A stretch of 5,945 bases of DNA, taken from contig JAHIPN010000431.1 of assembly GCA_018894595.1 (NCBI GenBank), positions 1 to 5,945 on the forward strand, given 5' to 3'. The notes under the pieces were generated by a model, which saw only the letters and a program-made list of their open reading frames with translations, did no database searches and was not told the DNA's origin. The position numbers were made by a program, and so were the translations under genes. Source of the stretch: a bacterium (GTDB lineage Bacteria > Atribacterota > JS1 > SB-45 > 34-128). Shown here one piece after another: positions 1-4,448 of this stretch; position 1 is the first letter of the stretch; each line of letters begins with the position of its first letter.

Positions 1-1155
1 AGTTATCCCCAGGACTCTTCCTCCTGAAGTAATAATTTTCCCATCTTGAAATTTGGTGCCGGCATGAAAGACTATAATACCTTTCATATTTTCCAATCTT
101 TCCAAACCGCTAATAACTTTGCCTTTCTGATATTTGCCCGGGTATCCACCGGAAGCGACCACCACACATACCGCGGCATTATCTTCCCATTCGATATTTA
201 TTTTATGAAGAGACCCATCAATTACTGCATTTAGTATATCTACTAAATCTGTTTTTAATCTTGGCAATACAACTTGAGTTTCCGGATCGCCAAAGCGGGC
301 ATTGAATTCTAAGACTTTAGGGCCTTCTTTAGTTAATATCAACCCGGCATAAAGTACTCCTTTATACTCTCTTCTCTCACTCTGTAAACCCTTTAGGGTA
401 GGTTTTAAAATCTCTTCTAAAACTCTCTTTTCAAACTCATCAGGATAGAAGGGAACCGGAGAATAAGCCCCCATCCCACCAGTATTAGGCCCCTGGTCAT
501 TATCAAATATCTTTTTGTGGTCCTGGGAGGAAACCATGGGCACAACAGTCTTCCCATCACAAAATGCTAAAATCGATACCTCTTCTCCCTCTAAAAATTC
601 CTCTATTATTACCTGCCTGCCTGCCTCTCCAAATTTCTTTTCCTCCATTAAGGCATCTAAAGCGTCTCTCGCTTGAACCATATTTTCTACAATAAATACT
701 CCCTTGCCGGCTGCCAATCCATCTGCCTTTATTACCAAAGGAAAAGTCTGTTGTTTTATATAATCGAATGCCTCTTTACTATTCCCAAAAACCTCGTAAT
801 TAGCTGTAGGGATATTATACTTTTTCATTAAATGCTTGGAAAAGACTTTACTTGATTCAATATCGGCAGCCTCTCGGCTCGGACCAAATATCCGTAAATC
901 CTTCCTGCTAAACTCATTTACTATTCCTTTCGATAAAGCTAATTCTGGTCCAACTACAGTCAAATCAATTTTTTCTTCTTGGGCAAAATCAACTAATTTT
1001 TCAATACTGTCTGCATCAATATTTATACATTGGGCCAACTTAGAAATCCCTGCATTGCCCGGTGCGCAATAAACTTGAGAAACTTTCGGACTTTGATTAA
1101 TTTTCCACACTAGAGCATGTTCTCTTCCTCCGCTGCCTATGACCAATACTTTCAT
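1..1155 (-). CDS. purD: Phosphoribosylamine-glycine ligase (GAR synthetase), C-terminal end outside window
   Basis: PurD joins glycine to the unstable 5-phosphoribosylamine made by PurF, using ATP, to give GAR (step 2). The frame runs without a stop from ATG 1155 to the left edge: 385 residues of a family usually about 420-430 long, so roughly the last 40 are missing. The N-domain shows MKVLVIGSGGREHAL (1-15), APGNAG (31-36) and VVGPELAL (67-74), then GPSREAADIESSK (91-103). The ATP-grasp domain shows VIKADGLAAGKGV (141-153), the QGPNTGGMGAYSP segment (221-233) and VLEFNARFGDPETQ (281-294), in which Glu283 and Asn285 are the usual Mg-binding pair of this fold. The C-domain starts around 325 with AAVCVVVASGGYPG (327-340) and continues to the edge at GGRVLGIT. 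AGAGGT lies nine nt before the ATG. No frameshift or missing motif was seen. Its place at the end of the run matches Bacillus-type operons, though there purH normally precedes it. Confidence 0.97.
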   Translation of the reverse strand, partial: MKVLVIGSGGREHALVWKINQSPKVSQVYCAPGNAGISKLAQCINIDADSIEKLVDFAQEEKIDLTVVGPELALSKGIVNEFSRKDLRIFGPSREAADIESSKVFSKHLMKKYNIPTANYEVFGNSKEAFDYIKQQTFPLVIKADGLAAGKGVFIVENMVQARDALDALMEEKKFGEAGRQVIIEEFLEGEEVSILAFCDGKTVVPMVSSQDHKKIFDNDQGPNTGGMGAYSPVPFYPDEFEKRVLEEILKPTLKGLQSERREYKGVLYAGLILTKEGPKVLEFNARFGDPETQVVLPRLKTDLVDILNAVIDGSLHKINIEWEDNAAVCVVVASGGYPGKYQKGKVISGLERLENMKGIIVFHAGTKFQDGKIITSGGRVLGIT

Positions 1156-1164
1156 CTTTAATTT

Positions 1165-1170
1165 ACCTCT
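1165..1170 (-). promoter_or_regulatory. Ribosome binding site of purD
   Basis: The minus strand reads AGAGGT, nine nt before the ATG at 1155, inside the 31-nt purN/purD gap. It agrees with the start given by the conserved MKVLVIGSGGREHAL N terminus. Confidence 0.7.
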
Positions 1171-1186
1171 TTTATAGAAATTATGA

Positions 1187-1789
1187 TTATTTAATGAAGA
1201 CTTTTCTCCCCTTGATAACCAATCTACCCTGGCAAAATAATTGAATTGCCCGGGGATAAATTTGATGTTCCTCTTTTAAAATTCTTTCTGCTAAAGATTC
1301 TTCGGTATCATCATCTTTTACTTCTACTGCCCTTTGCAAAATAATAGGGCCTGAATCTACCCCCTCATCAACAAAATGGACCGTACAACCAGAAACTTTT
1401 ACTCCGTATTTTACGGCTTGCCTTTGGGCATGTAGTCCAGAAAAAGAAGGGAGTAAGGCAGGATGAATATTTATTATCCTATTCTTGTAAGTTTTGATAA
1501 AATAAGGGCTCAAAATTCTCATATATCCAGCCAGAACTACCAGGTCAATCTTTTTCTCTTTTAAAGTTTTGATTATCTCTTTATTGTAATCTTCTCTTTT
1601 TTTAAATTTTTTAAAGTTAATATACTGGGTTTCAATATTATTTTGTTTGGCTCTCTTGAGGGCATAAGCATCTGGATTATCGCTAATTACAACTTTAATT
1701 TCTCCCTCAATTTTACCTTCTTCGATAGCCTCAATTATGGCCTGTAAATTTGTCCCTCTGCCTGAGGCCAACACTCCGATATTAATCAT
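1187..1789 (-). CDS. purN: Phosphoribosylglycinamide formyltransferase, 10-formyl-THF dependent
   Basis: PurN transfers the formyl group of 10-formyltetrahydrofolate to GAR, giving FGAR (step 3). From ATG 1789 it has 200 residues, within the family range (195 in B. subtilis, 212 in E. coli). The phosphate-binding N terminus reads GVLASGRGTN (5-14). VVISDNPDAYAL (33-44) and LAGYMRILSP (86-95) follow. The catalytic triad is present: Asn107 and His109 in INIHPALLPSFSGLHA, and Asp145 in DEGVDSGPI, equivalent to E. coli Asn106, His108 and Asp144. The start is set by AAGGAG six nt upstream and by the family N terminus. An in-frame ATG at 1837, overlapping the purM stop, would add 16 residues ([16 protein letters not shown]) encoded almost entirely by a palindrome, so it is probably not used. 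The gap to purM is 47 nt and to purD 31 nt, consistent with one transcript. Use of PurN rather than the formate-dependent PurT ties this step to the folate one-carbon pool. Confidence 0.97.
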   Translation of the reverse strand: MINIGVLASGRGTNLQAIIEAIEEGKIEGEIKVVISDNPDAYALKRAKQNNIETQYINFKKFKKREDYNKEIIKTLKEKKIDLVVLAGYMRILSPYFIKTYKNRIINIHPALLPSFSGLHAQRQAVKYGVKVSGCTVHFVDEGVDSGPIILQRAVEVKDDDTEESLAERILKEEHQIYPRAIQLFCQGRLVIKGRKVFIK

Positions 1790-1795
1790 AACTTT

Positions 1796-1801
1796 CTCCT
1801 T
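1796..1801 (-). promoter_or_regulatory. Ribosome binding site of purN
   Basis: The minus strand reads AAGGAG, six nt before the ATG at 1789, the strongest ribosome site in the window. Its first base is also the last base of the 39-bp palindrome, so a hairpin formed by that repeat would end directly against the ribosome site and could affect its accessibility. The site decides the purN start. Confidence 0.85.
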
Positions 1802-1839
1802 AATGACAAGTTTTGTGCCAGGCACCAGATTTGTCATTA
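1801..1839. repeat. 39-bp interrupted palindrome at the purM/purN junction
   Basis: The element is symmetric about base 1820. Outer arms TAATGACAA (1801-1809) and TTGTCATTA (1831-1839) match perfectly over 9 bp, and inner arms GTGCC (1815-1819) and GGCAC (1821-1825) over 5 bp. The five positions between them are partly mismatched. On the minus strand it supplies the purM TAA stop, an overlapping ATG that opens a false purN extension, and the first base of the purN ribosome site. It is not followed by a T tract, so it is not a clear terminator. A short mobile palindrome inserted at the purM 3' end would explain it, but that is inference. Confidence 0.85.
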
Positions 1840-2865
1840 TTCAATAATTATCTGTTTATCCCCTTTTATAACTTTGCCAATGATGTAAGAATCATATCTT
1901 ATCATTTTAAGTTCGTTAATCACTTTTGAAGCGTCATTTTGGGGAACAATTAATACCATCCCAATACCCATATTAAAGGTACGATACATTTCCTCATCAG
2001 AAATTTCCCCTTCTTTTTGAATTAAAGGAAAGATAGGGGGGTTGGACCAGCTTTTTTGATTTATCTGGACTGAAACTCCTTCGGGTAAAATACGAGGAAT
2101 ATTTTCCAATAGTCCTCCTCCTGTAATATGAGCTATTCCTAAAACTTTATACTTCTCGAGTAGATATAAAATTGGCTTTACATAAATCCTGGTGGGCTGA
2201 AGCAATTCTTCTCCCAAAGTTCTTTTTAAGACAGTTAATTTCTCATCAAGTTCATATTTTTTATTTTCCAGCAAAACTTTCCTGACCAAAGAAAAACCGT
2301 TGCTATGTAGTCCATTAGAGGCTAATCCAATAACTAAGTCTCCTTCTCTAATCTCTCCGCCGTCTATTATTTTACTCTTTTCTACAATTCCTACCGCAAA
2401 ACCGGCTAAATCATATTCACCTTCCGGATAGAATCCGGGCATCTCTGCAGTCTCCCCGCCCAATAAAGCACAGCCTGCCATTTTACACCCTTCAGTAATT
2501 CCTTTTATTAGCTCAACAACTACTTTTTTTGATAGTTTACCAATGGAGATATAATCCAAAAAAAATAAAGGTTTTGCCCCACAGGTAATGATATCATTCA
2601 CCGACATTGCCACTAAATCTATCCCCACAGTATTATGTTTATTTAGAGCAAAGGCGATCTTTAATTTAGTCCCCACTCCGTCAGTGCTGGAAACCAATAC
2701 CGGCTCTTTATACTTCTGCCCGGCCAAGGAAAATAATCCGCCAAATCCTCCTATACCACTTAATACTCCGGGGATAGATGTTTTACTGATTAATGGTTTT
2801 ATTTTTTTAACTATATTATCAGCTAAGCTGATATCCACACCAGCATCTTTATAAGATTTTGTCAT
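1837..2865 (-). CDS. purM: Phosphoribosylformylglycinamidine cyclo-ligase (AIR synthetase)
   Basis: PurM closes the imidazole ring, converting FGAM and ATP to AIR (step 5); it is a cytosolic homodimer in the same PurM-like superfamily as each half of PurL. From ATG 2865 it has 342 residues, close to the 345-346 of the E. coli and B. subtilis enzymes. Landmarks are YKDAGVD at the N terminus (5-11), GGFGGLF (39-45), the nucleotide-binding [13 protein letters not shown] (59-71), [12 protein letters not shown] (81-92), [11 protein letters not shown] (136-146), [15 protein letters not shown] (181-195), [13 protein letters not shown] (246-258) and [11 protein letters not shown] (293-303). This start is preferred over an in-frame GTG at 2931: [11 protein letters not shown] is the usual PurM N terminus, AAAAGGAA precedes the ATG, and the 22 extra residues would be encoded by a repeat. 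The gene lies 227 nt downstream of purF, with palindromes between, and its TAA stop (1839-1837) is inside another palindrome. Confidence 0.97.
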   Translation of the reverse strand: MTKSYKDAGVDISLADNIVKKIKPLISKTSIPGVLSGIGGFGGLFSLAGQKYKEPVLVSSTDGVGTKLKIAFALNKHNTVGIDLVAMSVNDIITCGAKPLFFLDYISIGKLSKKVVVELIKGITEGCKMAGCALLGGETAEMPGFYPEGEYDLAGFAVGIVEKSKIIDGGEIREGDLVIGLASNGLHSNGFSLVRKVLLENKKYELDEKLTVLKRTLGEELLQPTRIYVKPILYLLEKYKVLGIAHITGGGLLENIPRILPEGVSVQINQKSWSNPPIFPLIQKEGEISDEEMYRTFNMGIGMVLIVPQNDASKVINELKMIRYDSYIIGKVIKGDKQIIIE

Positions 2866-2873
2866 TTGATTAG

Positions 2874-2881
2874 TTCCTTTT
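2874..2881 (-). promoter_or_regulatory. Ribosome binding site of purM
   Basis: The minus strand reads AAAAGGAA, with the AGGA core 9 nt before the ATG at 2865. It lies between the palindrome cluster and purM, and supports the 342-residue start. The alternative GTG at 2931 sits inside a palindrome and has no purine-rich site at a usual distance. Confidence 0.7.
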
Positions 2882-2899
2882 CTTTTTTCTAGACTGATA

Positions 2900-2918
2900 G
2901 ACAGGCGAGACGCCTGTC
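2900..2918. repeat. Palindrome GACAGGCG-AGA-CGCCTGTC
   Basis: Two perfect 8-bp arms surround a 3-nt centre. On the minus strand it is preceded by GTAGG and reads through in the purM frame as [15 protein letters not shown] (2919-2925) joins it to the neighbouring perfect palindrome, and the same heptamer recurs in the tandem repeat at 2975-2988. The form resembles short dispersed palindromes of bacterial intergenic DNA; calling it part of a dispersed family is inference from this one locus. Confidence 0.8.
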
Positions 2919-2925
2919 CTACGCT

Positions 2926-2945
2926 GGGCACGATGCATCGTGCCC
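2926..2945. repeat. Perfect 20-bp palindrome
   Basis: GGGCACGATGCATCGTGCCC is its own reverse complement over all 20 bases. On the plus strand it is followed by CCTACATATT; TGCCCCTACATATT (2941-2954) recurs exactly at 3022-3035 beside the next palindrome. The in-frame GTG at 2931 that would extend purM lies inside it. There is no adjoining T tract. Confidence 0.9.
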
Positions 2946-2974
2946 CTACATATTATCATTAACTCTTTTTTACT

Positions 2975-2988
2975 CTACGCTCTACGCT
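2975..2988. repeat. Tandem heptamer CTACGCT x2
   Basis: Two perfect tandem copies of CTACGCT are followed by AAA and a partial third copy, CTACGAT (2992-2998). The same heptamer occurs at 2919-2925 between the first two palindromes. It is short enough to be partly chance, but its position among the other repeats suggests decay of a longer array. Confidence 0.6.
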
Positions 2989-3005
2989 AAACTACGATTT
3001 GTTTC

Positions 3006-3026
3006 GGGCAGACACAAGGTCTGCCC
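3006..3026. repeat. Palindrome GGGCAGAC-ACAAG-GTCTGCCC
   Basis: Two perfect 8-bp arms flank a 5-nt loop. It shares the outer GGGCA/TGCCC and the 14-nt 3' flank TGCCCCTACATATT (3022-3035) with the perfect palindrome about 80 bp away, so the two look like members of one family with different cores. It lies about 70 nt downstream of the purF stop. On the minus strand it is followed by GAAAC rather than T residues, so it does not look like a terminator. Confidence 0.85.
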
Positions 3027-3059
3027 CTACATATTTACCTACCTATCCATTAATTTACA

Positions 3060-3089
3060 AGATACGATTCACGAGATACTAGATACGAG
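3060..3089. repeat. Degenerate AGATAC(GA) repeat next to purF stop
   Basis: AGATAC occurs at 3060-3065, 3074-3079 and 3081-3086, the first and last extended to AGATACGA. It begins four bases downstream of the purF stop codon on the minus strand. It has no strong secondary structure and no coding role that I can see. It may be a remnant of a simple-sequence array. Confidence 0.6.
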
Positions 3090-3092
3090 TTT

Positions 3093-4448
3093 TTATATTG
3101 GATATTTCCCGTTAAAACAAGCCAGACAAAAATCATCAGCAGGGATTTTATCAAAAACGCTGCATAACCCTTCTATACTTAAATAACCCAAACTATCTGC
3201 TTCTATCCATTTTTTTGTCTCTTCAATGTTATGGTTTGAAGCCCGTAAATGTTCTCTATTTGGTGTATCTATCCCGTAAAAACAGGAGAAATAAATAGGC
3301 GGTGAACTTATCCGAACATGAACCTCGCGGGCTCCTGCTTCCCTTACTAAATTTACAATCTTTCGGCTGGTAGTCCCCCGGACAATAGAATCATCTATTA
3401 ATATCACTCTTTTATCTTTTAATATTTCTTTAATGGGAGAAAGTTTTATTTTTACACCAAAATCTCGAATTAATTGTTCAGGCTGGATAAAAGTTCTTCC
3501 GATATAACGGTTCTTAATCAAACCTTCTTCATAAGGGATACCTGATTGGGCCGCATAACCGATAGCTGCAGAGATTCCTGAGTCCGGTACGGGAACTACT
3601 ATATCTGCTTGCACCGGATATTCCCGGGCTAATCTTCGACCCATTTTTTGCCGGCTTAAAGCTACATTTTCTCCGCATATACTACTATCCGGGCGGGCAA
3701 AATAAACAAATTCAAAAACACAAAGAGCTTTCCTGCTATCAGGTAAAACTTTGATTGATCTCATTCCTTCTTTATCAATTACTACCATCTCTCCTGGTTC
3801 CACTTCCCGGATAAATTCGGCACCAATGAGATTAAAGGCGCAGGTTTCGGAAGCAAAAACATAAGAATCTCCTAATTTCCCCAGGGCAAGGGGATGAAAA
3901 CCAAAAGGATCTTTTAAGCCGATTAATTTATCTTCAGTCATTATCACTAAAGAAAAGGCCCCCCTTAATTGAGCAGCTACAATTTCAATATTTTTTTCAA
4001 TACTCTCTTCCGGAGTTGTTTTTATTAAATTACATATTATTTCACTATCTGTTGAGGAATAAATTTGAACGTCTTTTTCTTTTAATTTTTCCTTTAATTC
4101 TGCCTGATTTACTAAATTACCATTATGAGCTAAAGAGAAAGTCCCTCCCTTATAATTTTTTAAAAGAGGTTGACTATTTTCCCAAATATTAGCACCGGTT
4201 GTAGAATATCTTACATGACCGATAGCACAATTCCCTTGCAAGGTCTTTAGTTTTTCTTCGTTAAATACTTCAGATACTAACCCTAAATCTTTATAGATTA
4301 AGAGCTTTTTTCCATCAGATACTGCAATCCCCGCACTCTCCTGTCCCCGATGTTGAAGGGCATAAAGGCTAAAATAAGTCAATTTAGCCACATCTATAGA
4401 TATATTTTCTTTATTAAAAATTCCAAAAACTCCACATTCCTCATGCAT
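3093..4448 (-). CDS. purF: Amidophosphoribosyltransferase (glutamine PRPP amidotransferase), [4Fe-4S] type
   Basis: PurF catalyses the committed first step, PRPP plus glutamine to 5-phosphoribosylamine. From the ATG at 4448 the protein has 451 residues. It begins MHEECGVFGI; Cys5 matches the N-terminal nucleophile of class II (Ntn) amidotransferases, exposed by propeptide removal, here only MHEE. Other glutaminase motifs are RGQESAGI (34-41), GHVRYSTTG (77-85), HNGNLVN (108-114) and STDSE (132-136). The phosphoribosyltransferase half carries the PRPP loop VILIDDSIVRGTTS (348-361). Cys243, Cys389 and the CxxC at 441/444 match the cluster ligands of the Bacillus subtilis enzyme, whose cluster is oxygen-labile. 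ATG 4448 is chosen because it overlaps the purL stop (TAATG) and has a GGGAGAGGG ribosome site 10 nt upstream. An in-frame TTG at 4469 would add seven residues and give an 11-residue propeptide like that of B. subtilis, but its nearest GGAG lies 14 nt away. The family call is certain; the start is less so. Confidence 0.97.
   Translation of the reverse strand: MHEECGVFGIFNKENISIDVAKLTYFSLYALQHRGQESAGIAVSDGKKLLIYKDLGLVSEVFNEEKLKTLQGNCAIGHVRYSTTGANIWENSQPLLKNYKGGTFSLAHNGNLVNQAELKEKLKEKDVQIYSSTDSEIICNLIKTTPEESIEKNIEIVAAQLRGAFSLVIMTEDKLIGLKDPFGFHPLALGKLGDSYVFASETCAFNLIGAEFIREVEPGEMVVIDKEGMRSIKVLPDSRKALCVFEFVYFARPDSSICGENVALSRQKMGRRLAREYPVQADIVVPVPDSGISAAIGYAAQSGIPYEEGLIKNRYIGRTFIQPEQLIRDFGVKIKLSPIKEILKDKRVILIDDSIVRGTTSRKIVNLVREAGAREVHVRISSPPIYFSCFYGIDTPNREHLRASNHNIEETKKWIEADSLGYLSIEGLCSVFDKIPADDFCLACFNGKYPI

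Larger units (their letters stand above)
2866..3092. other. Repeat-filled spacer between purF and purM
   Basis: This 227-nt gap is the only long intergenic stretch in the window. In plus-strand order it holds the purM ribosome site, an 8-bp-arm palindrome (2900-2918), a perfect 20-bp palindrome (2926-2945), a tandem heptamer (2975-2988), an 8-bp-arm palindrome (3006-3026) and an AGATAC-type degenerate repeat (3060-3089). No palindrome is followed by a T tract on either strand, so none looks like an intrinsic terminator. I see no protein-coding potential beyond repeat-derived read-through into the purM frame. Confidence 0.85.

Noticed and set aside
836..1072. Plus-strand open frame of 78 codons opposite purD
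   Set aside because: It is fully antisense to conserved purD coding sequence, its product resembles nothing I know, and it has no supporting ribosome site. Those at 46-234, 2588-2854, 5010-5252 and 5745-5933 are rejected for the same reason.
2817..2833. Palindrome TATCAGCT-A-AGCTGATA inside purM
   Set aside because: The arms are perfect over 8 bp, but it encodes ordinary residues near the PurM N terminus (ISLAD region), shares no motif with the intergenic repeats and has no flank in common with them. Chance is the simplest explanation.
2951..2960. GATAAT, a -10-like box upstream of purM on the minus strand
   Set aside because: It matches TATAAT at 5 of 6, but there is no recognisable -35 at 16-18 nt and no extended -10 TG. 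It is not enough to call a promoter.
2900..3026. Intrinsic terminators at the three palindromes
   Set aside because: The hairpins are strong, but none is followed by a run of T on either strand, and functional pathway genes continue on the same strand beyond them.
3032..3060. Possible internal promoter for purM on the minus strand (TTGTAA, 17 nt, TAAATA)
   Set aside because: The spacing is ideal, but the boxes match the consensus at only 4 of 6 and 3 of 6 positions. In AT-rich DNA this is expected by chance.
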